Shown here: positions 16,010 to 26,016 of the stretch, in pieces
How the letters are laid out: each line of letters starts with the position of its first letter
Position numbering within the stretch: position 1 is the stretch's first letter
Assembly (NCBI GenBank): GCA_011620315.1
Contig: WOZO01000179.1
Coordinates: forward strand, 1-40,556
Direction of reading: 5' to 3'
DNA length: 40,556 nt
Origin: Sideroxydans sp.
GTDB lineage: Bacteria > Pseudomonadota > Gammaproteobacteria > Burkholderiales > Gallionellaceae
The notes under the pieces: generated by a model
The model's database searches: none
What the model saw: the letters and a program-made list of their open reading frames with translations, nothing else
What the model was told of the DNA's origin: nothing
Program-made: the position numbers and the translations under genes

Positions 16010-16393
16010 TTACCAGCCATTTTTCTCGGGATCTCTGCGTTCCATGCCGAGCGTCGGGTAGAGGCCGGTCGCGCCTGCAACATCGCGACTGCGCCCCGCC
16101 CGCACTTGCAAATGGTTGCTGACCACAAACTGGCGCACCTGCTCGAATCCTTTGGGATCGACACTTTCCAGCGAAAAGCGCACCGCCACGGAAGGCACGC
16201 CCTGGATCGTGGCCGGATGCACATATGAGGAGTAGACGGTGCGGCCATCCTTGCCAGTGGTCGCCAGCATATCGCTCAGGCGCTCGTTCCAGTTGGAAGG
16301 GCGGAAGGTGACTCCTTCCTTGTCCACCCCCTGGATCACGAACTCGGCCAGGTCGGGCGAACGTTTGATATTTTCAAGCAATTTGAGTCGCAT
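16010..16393 (-). CDS. DUF3579 family protein
   Basis: About 127 residues from ATG 16393; an in-frame ATG at 16417 would add eight. The DUF3579 core is [26 protein letters not shown]...[48 protein letters not shown]. The family is largely betaproteobacterial and of unknown function, often located beside rpsT/murJ or argF. It leads the murJ unit. The reading frame stays open upstream to 16609, but that extension runs through the rpsT promoter and is not credible as protein. Confidence 0.85.
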   Translation of the reverse strand: MRLKLLENIKRSPDLAEFVIQGVDKEGVTFRPSNWNERLSDMLATTGKDGRTVYSSYVHPATIQGVPSVAVRFSLESVDPKGFEQVRQFVVSNHLQVRAGRSRDVAGATGLYPTLGMERRDPEKNGW

Positions 16394-16478
16394 CCGTGGG
16401 AATATAACGGCGCGCATTGTAGCACCGCCCCCATAAGCCCCTCTGCCCGAGGACTTCCTGCCGGAAAAAAACAATATC

Positions 16479-16507
16479 TTGCAAAAGGCCGAAGTCGTAC
16501 CTATAAT
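16479..16507 (+). promoter_or_regulatory. Sigma-70 promoter of rpsT
   Basis: TTGCAA (16479-16484), a 17-bp spacer, then a perfect TATAAT (16502-16507). A Shine-Dalgarno TAGGAG follows 10-15 bases before the rpsT ATG at 16550. It is one of the two best promoters visible in the window. Confidence 0.85.
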
Positions 16508-16549
16508 GCGCGCCTTTTTACGCAAGCCGAATCCTTTAGGAGTCATTAC

Positions 16550-16813
16550 ATGGCCAACACTGCACAAGCGAGAAAACGCGCACGCCAAGCTGAAAAACAG
16601 CACGCACACAACTCAACACTGCGCTCTGAAATGCGCACTGCGATCAAGAAAGTGATCAAAGCGGTCGCCGTCGGCGACAAGGCTGCCGCGCAAGCTGTTT
16701 ACCAGGCTTCCACCGGCGTGGTCGACTCCATCGCCGACAAGAAGATCATCCACAAGAACAAGGCAGCCCGCCATAAGAGTCGCCTGTCCGCTGCCATCAA
16801 GGCAATGGCCTGA
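16550..16813 (+). CDS. rpsT: 30S ribosomal protein S20
   Basis: An 87-residue basic protein of normal S20 length. [35 protein letters not shown] is the family N-terminus, and the C-terminus ([21 protein letters not shown]) also matches. It binds 16S rRNA early in 30S assembly. It is monocistronic, with its own promoter (16479-16507) and a strong terminator (16843-16870), and is divergent from DUF3579-murJ. Confidence 0.98.
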   Translation: MANTAQARKRARQAEKQHAHNSTLRSEMRTAIKKVIKAVAVGDKAAAQAVYQASTGVVDSIADKKIIHKNKAARHKSRLSAAIKAMA

Positions 16814-16842
16814 TCTATCGCAGATAAGTTCTGCGACCAATC

Positions 16843-16870
16843 AAGGCCGACAGCGCTGTCGGCCTTTTTT
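16843..16870 (+). terminator. Rho-independent terminator of rpsT
   Basis: A perfect inverted repeat, AAGGCCGACAGC/GCTGTCGGCCTT, folds to an 8-10-bp GC-rich stem with a small loop and ends in TTTTTT. It lies 30 bp after the rpsT stop. Confidence 0.93.
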
Positions 16871-16917
16871 GTTTATAGTTCCAGCATCAGAGAAGCAACA
16901 AGACCGGAGAGCTTGTC

Positions 16918-18093
16918 ATGTCACATTTGATGAATACTTATGCACGGCAACCCGTCGCTTTCACCCACGGTGAAGGCGTTTGGCTTTTCGACAGCAACGG
17001 CAAGCGCTATCTGGATGCGCTGGCCGGCATCGCCGTCAACACCCTGGGCCACGCCCATCCTGAATTCACCGCAGCACTGACCGCACAGATCGGCAGGCTG
17101 ATCCACGTTTCCAACGTCTATCAGATCCCCGAGCAGGAACGCATCGCCGACAAACTGTGCGAACTGTCCGGCATGCAGGAAGCCTTTCTGTGCAACTCCG
17201 GCTGCGAGGCGAACGAGGCCGCCATCAAGCTGGCGCGCATGTACGGCCACAGCAAGGGCATAGCCATCCCCAACATCATCGTGATGGAGAAATCCTTCCA
17301 CGGACGGACACTGGCCACGCTCTCCGCCACCGGAAACCGCAAGGTGCAGGCCGGATTCGAGCCGCTGGTGAAAGGCTTTGTGCGCGTGCCGTACGACGAT
17401 CTCACCGCCGTCGAGCAGGTCGCGGCCAATAATCCCGACGTCGTCGCCATCCTGGTCGAACCGATCCAGGGCGAAGGCGGCATCCGCATTCCGGACGCGG
17501 CTTATCTGCAGGGGCTGCGCAAGATATGCGACGCCAACGGCTGGCTGCTGATGCTGGACGAAGTGCAGAGCGGCATCGGCCGCACTGGCAAGTGGTTCGC
17601 CCACCAGCACACCGGCATTACACCGGACGTGATGACGCTGGCCAAAGGTCTGGGATCGGGCGTGCCGGTGGGTGCCTGCCTGACGGCGGGCAAGGCGACC
17701 GGTACATTCAAGCCGGGCAACCACGGTTCCACTTTCGGCGGCAATCCGCTGGCTTGCACCGCCGCGCTGACCACTTTGAGCATCATGGAAAAGCAGAACT
17801 TGCCAGCCCATGCCGCCACACTGGGCGCCTGGATCAAGCAGCAATTCCAGACGCGGCTGGGAAGCGTAAAGGGCGTAGTCGCCGTGCGCGGACTGGGCCT
17901 GATGATCGGCATCGAGCTGGACAAGCCCTGCGCCGAGCTGGTCCGCAAGGCGCTCGATAACGGCCTGCTGATCAACGTCACCTCCGACAATGTGGTGCGT
18001 CTTGTCCCCTCTTTGATCTACACGCAAACCGAAGCCCAGCAACTTGTGGACATGCTGTGTCCGCTGATCGAATCGTTGCTGATGCAGGAGTAA
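16918..18093 (+). CDS. argD: Acetylornithine aminotransferase
   Basis: A 391-residue class-III PLP aminotransferase that converts N-acetylglutamate semialdehyde to N-acetylornithine in arginine synthesis; it may also serve as succinyldiaminopimelate aminotransferase. Visible are the phosphate-binding NSGCEANEAAIKLAR, LDEVQSGIGRTGK with the pyridine-N aspartate D214, and the Schiff-base lysine K243 in LAKGLGSGVP. Length and N-terminus (MSHLMNTYARQPVAF) fit ArgD. The gene heads an arginine operon: argF begins two bases after its stop, using AGGAG within the last argD codons as ribosome-binding site. Confidence 0.96.
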   Translation: MSHLMNTYARQPVAFTHGEGVWLFDSNGKRYLDALAGIAVNTLGHAHPEFTAALTAQIGRLIHVSNVYQIPEQERIADKLCELSGMQEAFLCNSGCEANEAAIKLARMYGHSKGIAIPNIIVMEKSFHGRTLATLSATGNRKVQAGFEPLVKGFVRVPYDDLTAVEQVAANNPDVVAILVEPIQGEGGIRIPDAAYLQGLRKICDANGWLLMLDEVQSGIGRTGKWFAHQHTGITPDVMTLAKGLGSGVPVGACLTAGKATGTFKPGNHGSTFGGNPLACTAALTTLSIMEKQNLPAHAATLGAWIKQQFQTRLGSVKGVVAVRGLGLMIGIELDKPCAELVRKALDNGLLINVTSDNVVRLVPSLIYTQTEAQQLVDMLCPLIESLLMQE

Positions 18094-18095
18094 AC

Positions 18096-19019
18096 ATGAG
18101 CGAGCTCAAGCATTTCCTGCAATTCAAGGACCTCACCCGCGAAGAGTTCGAATACCTGTTCGAGCGCACCCGCATCATCAAGGAACGATTCAAGGGTTAT
18201 CAAAAATACTGGCCGCTGGAGGACCGCACGCTGGTGATGATCTTCGAAAAAGCCAGCACCCGCACCCGCCTGTCGTTCGAGGCGGGCATGCACCAGCTCG
18301 GCGGCTCGGCCATCTACCTGAACACGCGCGACTCGCAGCTCGGGCGCGGCGAACCGGTGGAAGACGCCGGCCAGGTGATCTCGCGCATGAGCGACATCGT
18401 GATGATCCGCACCTTCGAGCAGGACATCATCGAGCGTTTCGCCGCCAACTCGCGCGTGCCGGTGATCAACGGTTTGACCAACGAATACCACCCCTGCCAG
18501 GTGCTGGCCGACATCTATAGCTACATCGAGCATCGCGGCTCGATCAAGGGCAAGACCGTGGCGTGGATCGGCGACTCCAACAATATGTGCAACACCTGGC
18601 TGCAGGCGGCGGAGATCCTCGATTTCAACGTGCACGTCTCCACCCCGCCGGGCTACGAAGTCGAACCCGAGCGCGCGGGCCTGTTCGGCGCAGATCATTA
18701 CGAGGAGTTCAAAGACCCGATGGCGGCCGCACGCGGTGCCGATCTGGTCACCACCGACGTGTGGACCTCGATGGGCTGGGAAGCCGAGAACGAAGAACGC
18801 ATGAAGGACTTCGCCGACTGGCAGGTGGATGAGGACATGATGCGCGTCGCCGCCAAGGATGCGCTGTTCATGCACTGCCTGCCCGCGCACCGCGGTGAGG
18901 AAGTGAGCGCGGAAGTCATCGACGGCCCGCAATCTGTGGTGTGGGACGAAGCAGAGAATCGTTTGCATGTGCAGAAGGCACTGATGGAATACCTGTTGTT
19001 GGGGAAACTCGACAAATAA
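18096..19019 (+). CDS. argF: Ornithine carbamoyltransferase
   Basis: A 307-residue enzyme that makes citrulline from ornithine and carbamoyl phosphate. Signature motifs are STRTR (54-58) for carbamoyl phosphate, HPCQ (132-135) and HCLPAHRGEE (260-269) with the catalytic cysteine, plus DVWTSMGWE near 221-229 for ornithine. ATG 18096 is preferred over earlier in-frame starts because these would lie within argD and because AGGAG sits just upstream. It lies between argD and the small thioesterase gene in the arg operon. Confidence 0.97.
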   Translation: MSELKHFLQFKDLTREEFEYLFERTRIIKERFKGYQKYWPLEDRTLVMIFEKASTRTRLSFEAGMHQLGGSAIYLNTRDSQLGRGEPVEDAGQVISRMSDIVMIRTFEQDIIERFAANSRVPVINGLTNEYHPCQVLADIYSYIEHRGSIKGKTVAWIGDSNNMCNTWLQAAEILDFNVHVSTPPGYEVEPERAGLFGADHYEEFKDPMAAARGADLVTTDVWTSMGWEAENEERMKDFADWQVDEDMMRVAAKDALFMHCLPAHRGEEVSAEVIDGPQSVVWDEAENRLHVQKALMEYLLLGKLDK

Positions 19020-19028
19020 GGTGGCACC

Positions 19029-19451
19029 GTGAAAGACACCCTGAAGCCCGGCATTCGTTACGAACACCGCTTCGTCATTCCGCCGACGAAGACGGTTCCG
19101 GCGCTTTACCCCGAATCCCCCGAGTTCCAGGCCATGCCGGAAGTGTTCGCCACCGGCTTCATGGTCGGCTTTCTGGAGTGGACGTGCATCATGTGCCTCA
19201 TGCCGCATCTGGACTGGCCGACCGAACAATCGCTGGGCACCCACATCAACGTCAGCCACGAGGCCGCGACACCGCCCGGACTGGAAGTCACCGCCACCGT
19301 CGAACTGACCGCCGTGGAAGGCAGGCGTCTGACGTTTGCCGTATCGGCGCATGACGGCGTAGACCTGATCGCGCGCGGCACACACGAACGCTTCGTGATC
19401 GACAGGGCGCGCTTCGATAGCAAGTTGCAAAGCAAACGCAAAGATACTTAA
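19029..19451 (+). CDS. FlK-like hotdog thioesterase family protein
   Basis: A 140-residue protein with the hotdog-fold pattern of the fluoroacetyl-CoA thioesterase (FlK)-like family: [23 protein letters not shown] (central helix with the candidate catalytic E), then [56 protein letters not shown]. The family includes real thioesterases and many unknowns; the substrate is not evident. The start is GTG 19029, nine bases after argF. It is wedged between argF and argG, so it is probably expressed with arginine synthesis, but a metabolic link is unclear. Confidence 0.78.
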   Translation: MKDTLKPGIRYEHRFVIPPTKTVPALYPESPEFQAMPEVFATGFMVGFLEWTCIMCLMPHLDWPTEQSLGTHINVSHEAATPPGLEVTATVELTAVEGRRLTFAVSAHDGVDLIARGTHERFVIDRARFDSKLQSKRKDT

Positions 19452-19480
19452 ACGAATCAACCCACATTGACAGGAACATC

Positions 19481-20707
<1,227 letters not shown>

Positions 20708-20727
20708 AACCACAGCAGGAGGAGATC

Positions 20728-21216
20728 ATGCTGTACGAACTGACCGGAGACATATTGCTGAGCGAGGCCCGCGCCATTGCGCACGGCGTCGCACCCAATG
20801 ACGATTTCCACCAAGGACTGGCACTGCAGTTGCGCGAGCGCATGCCGGCCTTGTACAAGGATTTCCGCCACTACTGCCAGACCCAGCACCCGAAGTCCGG
20901 CAGCAAGTGGGGGTGGATGAGTACCGATGGCCGTTTCATCGTCAACCTGTTCACCCAGGACGGAGCCTACGCACACGGCAGCAAGCCCGGCCACGCCTCG
21001 CTGTCGCACGTCAACCATGCGCTGCACGCCCTGCGCGGATTTGCTCAGAAAGAGAAGTTGACCAGCATGGCACTGCCGCGCCTCGCTTGCGGCGTGGGCG
21101 GACTGGACTGGGATGACGTGAAACCGCTGATCGAAAACCAGCTAGGCGATCTAGGCATCCCCGTCTATGTGTATGTGAATTATCAACAAGGCGTCAAAGC
21201 CAACGAACCCAAGTAG
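20728..21216 (+). CDS. Macro-domain protein (ADP-ribose binding/hydrolase-like)
   Basis: A 162-residue stand-alone macro domain. The opening ELTGDILLSEARAIAHGVAPND is a diverged form of the TGDI...VN.VN motif; later come LALQLRERMP, FIVNLFTQDG and MALPRLACGVGGLDWDDVKPLIE, the second ADP-ribose loop typical of the TARG1/Poa1p-like branch. Such proteins remove ADP-ribose from proteins or nucleic acid, or act on ADP-ribose phosphates. No partner ADP-ribosyltransferase (such as DarT) is adjacent, so a toxin-antitoxin role is unsupported. ATG 20728 follows AGGAGGAG; the gene begins 20 bp after argG. Confidence 0.88.
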   Translation: MLYELTGDILLSEARAIAHGVAPNDDFHQGLALQLRERMPALYKDFRHYCQTQHPKSGSKWGWMSTDGRFIVNLFTQDGAYAHGSKPGHASLSHVNHALHALRGFAQKEKLTSMALPRLACGVGGLDWDDVKPLIENQLGDLGIPVYVYVNYQQGVKANEPK

Positions 21217-21241
21217 TCATCAACAGAAAAAGGAAGCCAGC

Positions 21242-21562
21242 ATGTCGGACAATTTCGATAACGTCAGCGTCGGTAAAAAATCCAACGTATTCTTCGACGG
21301 CAAGTGTGTATCGCACTCGGTGTTTTTCCCCGACGGATCACGCAAGACCGTGGGCGTGGTGCTGCCCAACAGCCAGCTCACCTTCAACGTCGGCGCGCCG
21401 GAACTGATGGAAATCACCGCAGGCGAATGCTCGGTGAGGATCGTCGGCGAGTCCGCGTTCAAGACTTACGCCGCAGGCAGCAGCTTCAAGGTGGCCGAGA
21501 ACGGCAGCTTCAACATCCATACCGGCGCGGACGCTGTCGATTACGTTTGCAGCTTCGGTTGA
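21242..21562 (+). CDS. ppnP: Pyrimidine/purine nucleoside phosphorylase PpnP (DUF1255)
   Basis: A 106-residue small cupin-like protein. NVFFDGKCVSHSVFFPDGSRKTVGVVLPNSQLTFNVGAPELMEITAGECSVRI and the end FKVAENGSFNIHTGADAVDYVCSF match YaiE/PpnP, which phosphorolyses several nucleosides. The length is the family norm. It follows the macro-domain gene by 25 bp, with AAAGGAAG upstream. Both neighbours touch nucleoside or ribose chemistry, but a shared pathway is only a guess. An inverted-repeat element follows. Confidence 0.9.
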   Translation: MSDNFDNVSVGKKSNVFFDGKCVSHSVFFPDGSRKTVGVVLPNSQLTFNVGAPELMEITAGECSVRIVGESAFKTYAAGSSFKVAENGSFNIHTGADAVDYVCSFG

Positions 21563-21579
21563 TCACGAAGCCATATTCA

Positions 21580-21658
21580 GTCCACGAAAAACACGAAAGA
21601 GAACAATTAACTGCATGGTCTTTTGAATAAGTTCGTGTTTTGGGTGACTTTCGTGGAC
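21580..21658. repeat. Dispersed inverted-repeat element, copy B (79 bp)
   Basis: The left end GTCCACGAAAAACACGAA (21580-21597) is identical to copies A and C. The right end runs TTCGTG (21632-21637) to TTTCGTGGAC (21649-21658), the reverse complement of the left end with an insertion. It is followed by a small hairpin, CAACTG (21658-21663) / CAGTTG (21669-21674), just before the yajQ ribosome-binding site. Confidence 0.85.
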
Positions 21659-21694
21659 AACTGTTTTGCAGTTGAATTTATTTAAGGAAGAACC

Positions 21695-22183
21695 ATGCCA
21701 TCTTTCGATATCGTTTCCGAAGTAGAGAAGACCGAAGTCAAGAACGCGGTCGAACAGACCAACAAGGAAGTCGGCACGCGTTTCGACTTCAAGGGCAGTG
21801 ACGCGCGCGTGGAACAGGCGGAGCTGGTGCTGACCGTGCATGCCGACAACGAGTTCCAGATGAACCAGGTGCAGGACATCCTGAACGGCAAACTGGCCAA
21901 GCGCGGCGTGGACATCAAGTGCTTGGACATCAGCGACAAGATCGAGAAAGTCAGCGGCAACAAGGTCAAGCGCGCCTGCACCGTCAAGGTCGGCGTGGAG
22001 ATCGAACTGGCGAAGAAGATCGTCAAACTGTTCAAGGACAGCAAGATGAAGGTGCAAGCCAGCATCCAGGGCGACACCGTGCGCGTGACCGGCAAGAACC
22101 GCGACGACCTGCAGGACGCCATCGCCTTCATCAAGAAATCCATCACCGACTTCCCGCTGCAATACCAGAACTTCCGCGACTGA
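21695..22183 (+). CDS. yajQ: YajQ family nucleotide-binding protein (DUF520)
   Basis: A 162-residue YajQ protein with two ferredoxin-like halves. It begins [40 protein letters not shown] and ends [25 protein letters not shown], both highly conserved. Members bind nucleotides or RNA, and a Xanthomonas homologue binds cyclic di-GMP; the role here is unknown. AAGGAAG precedes ATG 21695. The inverted-repeat copy B forms most of its upstream region. The next gene starts five bases after its stop. Confidence 0.95.
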   Translation: MPSFDIVSEVEKTEVKNAVEQTNKEVGTRFDFKGSDARVEQAELVLTVHADNEFQMNQVQDILNGKLAKRGVDIKCLDISDKIEKVSGNKVKRACTVKVGVEIELAKKIVKLFKDSKMKVQASIQGDTVRVTGKNRDDLQDAIAFIKKSITDFPLQYQNFRD

Positions 22184-22188
22184 TCGTC

Positions 22189-22605
22189 ATGGCAAACACC
22201 ATCGACGCGTACATCGAGTTCTCGTTCAAGGGCGAGGATTACGAGCTGCACTCCACGCTCGATCTGGACCAGCAACTGGAGCGGCACATGTCGCTCGAAT
22301 CCATGCACCACGCGCTGGCGGTGGAACACGGTATCGACACCTATTCCTACCTGTTCGAGGTGATGCAGGTCGCCGACATCCACTACTCCAATCCGCAGGG
22401 GTGCGCCGCCGACTATCTCTGCGACGGCGAGTTCGACTTCGAGGCTTATGCCGAAGAAAACTTGACCGACGCCCTGCTCGCCCCGCTGCAAGCCATCGCC
22501 CTGCGCGAGATGGGCGTGGATAACCTGGAGCAGCAACCACAACTCAAACAGGCGTTGCTGCGCGCCTATAGACTCGGGCTGGCGCAAAGCAGCCACAAAC
22601 GCTGA
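22189..22605 (+). CDS. Hypothetical acidic protein downstream of yajQ
   Basis: A 138-residue soluble, acidic protein, not recognised. It begins MANTIDAYIEFSFKGEDYEL and contains LDLDQQLERHMSLESMHHALAVEHGIDTYSYLFEVMQVADIHYSNPQGCAADYLCDGEFDFEAYAEEN; there are two cysteines and no signal or membrane segment. ATG 22189 is the first start after yajQ, with a five-base gap, so cotranslation is likely. A hairpin at 22608-22638 follows. Codon pattern and protein composition look like a real gene. Confidence 0.8.
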   Translation: MANTIDAYIEFSFKGEDYELHSTLDLDQQLERHMSLESMHHALAVEHGIDTYSYLFEVMQVADIHYSNPQGCAADYLCDGEFDFEAYAEENLTDALLAPLQAIALREMGVDNLEQQPQLKQALLRAYRLGLAQSSHKR

Positions 22606-22607
22606 AT

Positions 22608-22638
22608 CCGGCGTGGCGCTCCGAGCGGCGCACGCCGG
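22608..22638. terminator. GC-rich hairpin after the yajQ pair, without T-tract
   Basis: CCGGCGTG (22608-22615) pairs with CACGCCGG (22631-22638), with an inner CGC/GCG pairing. It starts two bases after the stop of the unknown gene and lies before the DJ-1 gene. No run of T follows, so termination strength is uncertain. Confidence 0.45.
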
Positions 22639-22668
22639 GTGGCACTAGCATCTCAACGGAGGACTATC

Positions 22669-23211
22669 ATGCATTCAGTATTGGTTTTATTCGCCAACGG
22701 CAGTGAAGAGCTGGAAACCGTATCCATTGTCGACATCCTGCGCCGCGGCGGCGTGAACGTGACGCTGGCCGGACTGCAGGCAGGCCCTTTGCGCGGCAGC
22801 CGCCAGACCGTGTTGCTACCCGACTGCACGCTGGATGAAGCCCTGACGCAGCACTTCGACATGCTGGTGCTGCCCGGCGGGCAACCCGGCACCAATCATC
22901 TCAAAGCCGATGTACGCGTGTTGAAACTGGCTCAGCAGATGTATCACGCAGAGCGCTTCGTCTGCGCCATCTGCGCCGCGCCTTCGGTACTCGCCACGGC
23001 GGGGCTGCTCGACGGCAAGCAAGCCGCCAGTTTTCCCGGCGCACTCGATCCATTCCCGCAAGTGCGGCGCCTGCCGCAGGCCATCGTCGAAGACGGCAAA
23101 CTGATCACTTCGCGCGGCCCGGGCACCGCGATGGATTTCGCGCTGACGCTGGTCGATCATCTGTGCGGCCATGCCAAACGCGCTGAAGTGGAAGCCGGGC
23201 TGGTGCGCTGA
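22669..23211 (+). CDS. DJ-1/PfpI superfamily protein (YajL/ThiJ type)
   Basis: A 180-residue class-I glutamine-amidotransferase-fold protein of the DJ-1 clade. The nucleophile-elbow cysteine is C102 in CAICAAP, and the partner glutamate is E14 in NGSEELET, as in human DJ-1 (E18/C106). Family members act as glyoxalase/deglycase-like enzymes or oxidative-stress chaperones; the exact activity is disputed and not decided here. GGAGG precedes ATG 22669. Its stop overlaps the next start (TGATG). Confidence 0.92.
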   Translation: MHSVLVLFANGSEELETVSIVDILRRGGVNVTLAGLQAGPLRGSRQTVLLPDCTLDEALTQHFDMLVLPGGQPGTNHLKADVRVLKLAQQMYHAERFVCAICAAPSVLATAGLLDGKQAASFPGALDPFPQVRRLPQAIVEDGKLITSRGPGTAMDFALTLVDHLCGHAKRAEVEAGLVR

Positions 23212-23990
23212 TGCCGGATACCCGCGCTCGGCCGCTGCGGATGCGCAAACTGCCGCCGGTCATTCTTGCCTTGCTGTTGCAATTCGCGTCTTTCTTGACA
23301 GTGATCTTCGGCGCGAACCTGTTTGCACTCTCCCCGTCCCCCTTCGTGTTTGCCATCGCCTGCGGCGTGCTCGCCGCCGCATTCAGTCATCTGGCAAAAC
23401 AGGCACGCTGGTGGCCGCCCATTCAATTACTGTTCATACCCTCACTGGCAATCACGCTCAACACGAACATTCCGCCCGTCGTTTTCCTGCTCGCCTTCCT
23501 GCTCATGTTGCTGTTGTACTGGAGCACGTTCCGCACGCAGGTGCCGCTCTATCTTTCCAGCAACAAGGTGCGGCAGGCACTGGAGACGCAACTGCCTGTC
23601 GAACAGCAGTTCGACTTCATCGACCTCGGATCGGGCATGGGCGGTGTGCTGACGCATCTGTCGCACACCCATCCGCAAGGGACGTTCCACGGCGTGGAAA
23701 CCGCTCCGCTGCCTTTTATATGGAGCTGGCTGCGCATCAGGTTCGGCGGATATCGCAACTGCCGTGTGTACTGGCGCAGTCTGTGGGATTGCGACCTTGC
23801 AAAATACGATGTGGCATTCGCCTATCTGTCGCCCGTGCCGATGGCCGCGCTGTGGGAAAAAGTACGGAACGAGATGCGACCGGACAGCTTGTTCATCAGC
23901 AACACCTTTGCGGTCGAGAATCAACCGCCGCAAAAAATCCTGCAAACAGACGACCTGCATCACTCCGAACTCTATGTGTGGCGCAAATGA
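23211..23990 (+). CDS. Membrane protein with SAM-methyltransferase-like domain
   Basis: A 259-residue protein with three to four hydrophobic segments in the first half (about residues 14-39, 43-60, 70-86 and 88-104). A Rossmann methyltransferase-like domain follows with motif I DLGSGMGG (138-145), an acidic motif II position (HGVETAPLP) and a later strand KYDVAFAYLSPVPMAALWEKV. Class I S-adenosylmethionine methyltransferase is the natural reading; the substrate is unknown. The start is coupled to the DJ-1 stop (TGATG), so the two are expressed together. The end overlaps a possible 23-codon ORF (ATGA). Confidence 0.8.
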   Translation: MPDTRARPLRMRKLPPVILALLLQFASFLTVIFGANLFALSPSPFVFAIACGVLAAAFSHLAKQARWWPPIQLLFIPSLAITLNTNIPPVVFLLAFLLMLLLYWSTFRTQVPLYLSSNKVRQALETQLPVEQQFDFIDLGSGMGGVLTHLSHTHPQGTFHGVETAPLPFIWSWLRIRFGGYRNCRVYWRSLWDCDLAKYDVAFAYLSPVPMAALWEKVRNEMRPDSLFISNTFAVENQPPQKILQTDDLHHSELYVWRK

Positions 23991-24058
23991 AACGCTTTAT
24001 TTCAGGTGCTTACGAGGCACTCGGCAAAATGCTTCCCAAGCCTGAATTTTTTCGCTAG
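23987..24058 (+). CDS. Possible 23-residue microprotein, translationally coupled
   Basis: A short ORF, MKRFISGAYEALGKMLPKPEFFR, whose ATG overlaps the methyltransferase-like gene's stop as ATGA, the coupling pattern used elsewhere in this window. It is basic and could form a short amphipathic helix. There is no Shine-Dalgarno of its own and no homology that I recognise; it may be chance. Confidence 0.25.
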   Translation: MKRFISGAYEALGKMLPKPEFFR

Positions 24059-24139
24059 GATGCCTTCCGTCCAAGTTGCACTTCAAAGCGCCATAGCGCG
24101 CGCTGACATAAAAACCCTTCCATAACGACGAGAAAAAAC

Positions 24140-24466
24140 ATGAGCGAGCACATCCGTTACATTACCGACGACACATTCACCGCTGAAGTTCTGCAATCTC
24201 CGTTGCCAGTATTGGTGGACTACTGGGCTGAATGGTGCGGCCCCTGCCGCATGATCGCCCCCATCCTGGACGAAGTCTCCCAGGAATATGCGGGTCGCCT
24301 GAACGTCGCCAAACTGAACGTGGACGAGAATCAGCAGACTCCCCAGAAGTACGGTGTGCGCGGCATCCCCACTCTGATGCTGTTCAAGAACGGCAACATC
24401 GAAGCTACCAAAGTCGGCGCACTATCCAAGTCGCAATTGACCGCGTTCATTGACAGCCACATCTAA
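24140..24466 (+). CDS. trxA: Thioredoxin 1 (TrxA)
   Basis: A 108-residue canonical thioredoxin with WCGPC active site at 32-36, preceded by [20 protein letters not shown], and the cis-proline in GIPTLMLF. It is a general cytoplasmic disulfide reductant and the expected electron donor of APS reductase and of the thioredoxin-type ArsC encoded in this window. Gene order trxA-rho is widespread in proteobacteria. The gene has its own upstream gap; no clear promoter was identified by eye. Confidence 0.97.
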   Translation: MSEHIRYITDDTFTAEVLQSPLPVLVDYWAEWCGPCRMIAPILDEVSQEYAGRLNVAKLNVDENQQTPQKYGVRGIPTLMLFKNGNIEATKVGALSKSQLTAFIDSHI

Positions 24467-24627
24467 ACGCTTTAGTCTCCCGCCCGAACTTGCCTGTTTC
24501 GTCCTGAAACGCTGATACAAAACCAAGAAAAGACAAACACGGCAATTCGGCGCGGGAACATCCGCAACCTGTAACCCACCTCCAGCCAGACTCCTTAAAC
24601 TTTGCGTTCATTCGCAACATCCTGATC

Positions 24628-25884
24628 ATGCATCTATCCGATATCAAGACCAAACACATCACCGAACTGGTGGAAATGGCTGTTGCCAACCAGATCGACA
24701 ACGCCAACCGCATGCGCAAGCAGGACCTGATCTTCGCCCTGCTGAAGAACCAGGCCAAAAAAGGCGAAAGCATCTTCGGCGAAGGCACGCTGGAAGTGCT
24801 GCCGGACGGCTTCGGCTTCCTGCGCTCGCCGGACACTTCTTACCTGGCCGGCCCTGACGACATCTACGTCAGCCCCAGCCAGGTAAGACGCTTCAATCTG
24901 CACACCGGCGATTCCATCGAGGGCGAGATCCGCACGCCCAAGGAAGGCGAGCGTTATGTGGCACTGGTCAAGGTAGACAAGGTCAACGGCGAACCGCCGG
25001 AGAATGCCAAGAACAAGATCCTGTTCGAGAACCTGACACCGCTGTTCCCGACCAAACAAATGTGTCTGGAGCGCGACATCCGCGCCGAAGAGAATATGAC
25101 CGGCCGCATCATCGACATCGTCGCCCCCATCGGCAAAGGCCAGCGCGGCCTGCTGGTGGCTTCGCCCAAGTCCGGCAAGACCGTGATGCTGCAACATATC
25201 GCACACTCGATCTCGGCCAACAATCCGGATGCGACATTGATCGTGCTGCTGATCGACGAGCGCCCGGAAGAAGTGACCGAGATGAGCCGCACCGTGCGCG
25301 GCGAAGTGGTCGCCTCCACCTTCGACGAACCGGCCACGCGCCACGTGCAGGTCGCCGAGATGGTGCTGGAAAAAGCCAAGCGCCTGGTCGAGCACAAGAA
25401 GGACGTGGTCATCCTGCTCGACTCCATCACCCGTCTGGCACGCGCCTACAACACGGTGATCCCCTCTTCCGGCAAGGTATTGACCGGCGGTGTGGATGCC
25501 AACGCGCTGCAGCGCCCCAAGCGCTTCTTCGGCGCGGCACGCAACATCGAGGAAGGCGGCTCGCTGACCATCATCGCCACGGCACTGGTCGATACCGGCA
25601 GCCGCATGGACGATGTGATCTACGAAGAATTCAAGGGCACAGGCAATATGGAGATCCATCTGGATCGCCGCATGGCCGAGAAACGCATCTACCCGGCGAT
25701 CAACGTCAACCGCTCCGGCACCCGCAAGGAAGAGTTGCTGATCAAGCCGGACCTGCTGCAGCGTATCTGGCTGCTGCGCAAGCTGATCTATCCCATGGAC
25801 GAGCTCGAAGCCATGGAATTCCTGCTGGACAAGGTCAAAGCGACCAAGAACAACGCGGAATTCTTTGATTCCATGAAGCGTTGA
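24628..25884 (+). CDS. rho: Transcription termination factor Rho
   Basis: A 418-residue hexameric RNA helicase. N-terminal helix bundle, then a cold-shock-like RNA-binding domain with GFGFLR at 61-66. The ATPase core has the Walker [13 protein letters not shown] (about 174-185), [12 protein letters not shown], and [15 protein letters not shown] (Walker B/Q-loop region), ending with the R-loop and C-terminus [19 protein letters not shown]. Full length. The 161-bp leader after trxA holds no recognisable gene; rho leaders are often sites of autoregulation, though none is demonstrable here. Confidence 0.98.
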   Translation: MHLSDIKTKHITELVEMAVANQIDNANRMRKQDLIFALLKNQAKKGESIFGEGTLEVLPDGFGFLRSPDTSYLAGPDDIYVSPSQVRRFNLHTGDSIEGEIRTPKEGERYVALVKVDKVNGEPPENAKNKILFENLTPLFPTKQMCLERDIRAEENMTGRIIDIVAPIGKGQRGLLVASPKSGKTVMLQHIAHSISANNPDATLIVLLIDERPEEVTEMSRTVRGEVVASTFDEPATRHVQVAEMVLEKAKRLVEHKKDVVILLDSITRLARAYNTVIPSSGKVLTGGVDANALQRPKRFFGAARNIEEGGSLTIIATALVDTGSRMDDVIYEEFKGTGNMEIHLDRRMAEKRIYPAINVNRSGTRKEELLIKPDLLQRIWLLRKLIYPMDELEAMEFLLDKVKATKNNAEFFDSMKR

Positions 25885-25901
25885 TTCACAAATAAAAGGT
25901 T

Positions 25902-25929
25902 TTGACGCGAAAGGCGATTTGGGTATAAT
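25902..25929 (+). promoter_or_regulatory. Sigma-70 promoter of rplU-rpmA
   Basis: TTGACG (25902-25907), a 16-bp spacer and TATAAT (25924-25929), in the 132-bp gap between rho and rplU. A leader of about 80 bases follows before ATG 26017, in which GCGAGGTAG provides the ribosome-binding site. Confidence 0.85.
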
Positions 25930-26016
25930 GCGCGCCTTTCGGAAAAACCAAGTTTCAGGCGAAGGCATCTCTTCAGGTTTTTACCGTACCGAATAACCGC
26001 AGCTAGCGAGGTAGTC

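Noticed and set aside
16394-16609. N-terminal extension of the DUF3579 protein to 199 residues
   Set aside because: The extension overlaps the rpsT promoter and 5' region and does not resemble the family; ATG 16393 or 16417 is adequate.
20728-21216. Macro-domain protein as the antitoxin of a DarTG-type system
   Set aside because: No ADP-ribosyltransferase toxin gene is adjacent on either strand; the flanking genes are argG and ppnP.
24467-24627. Small gene or riboswitch in the gap before rho
   Set aside because: No ORF with a ribosome-binding site and no recognisable aptamer was seen; it is most simply the rho leader.
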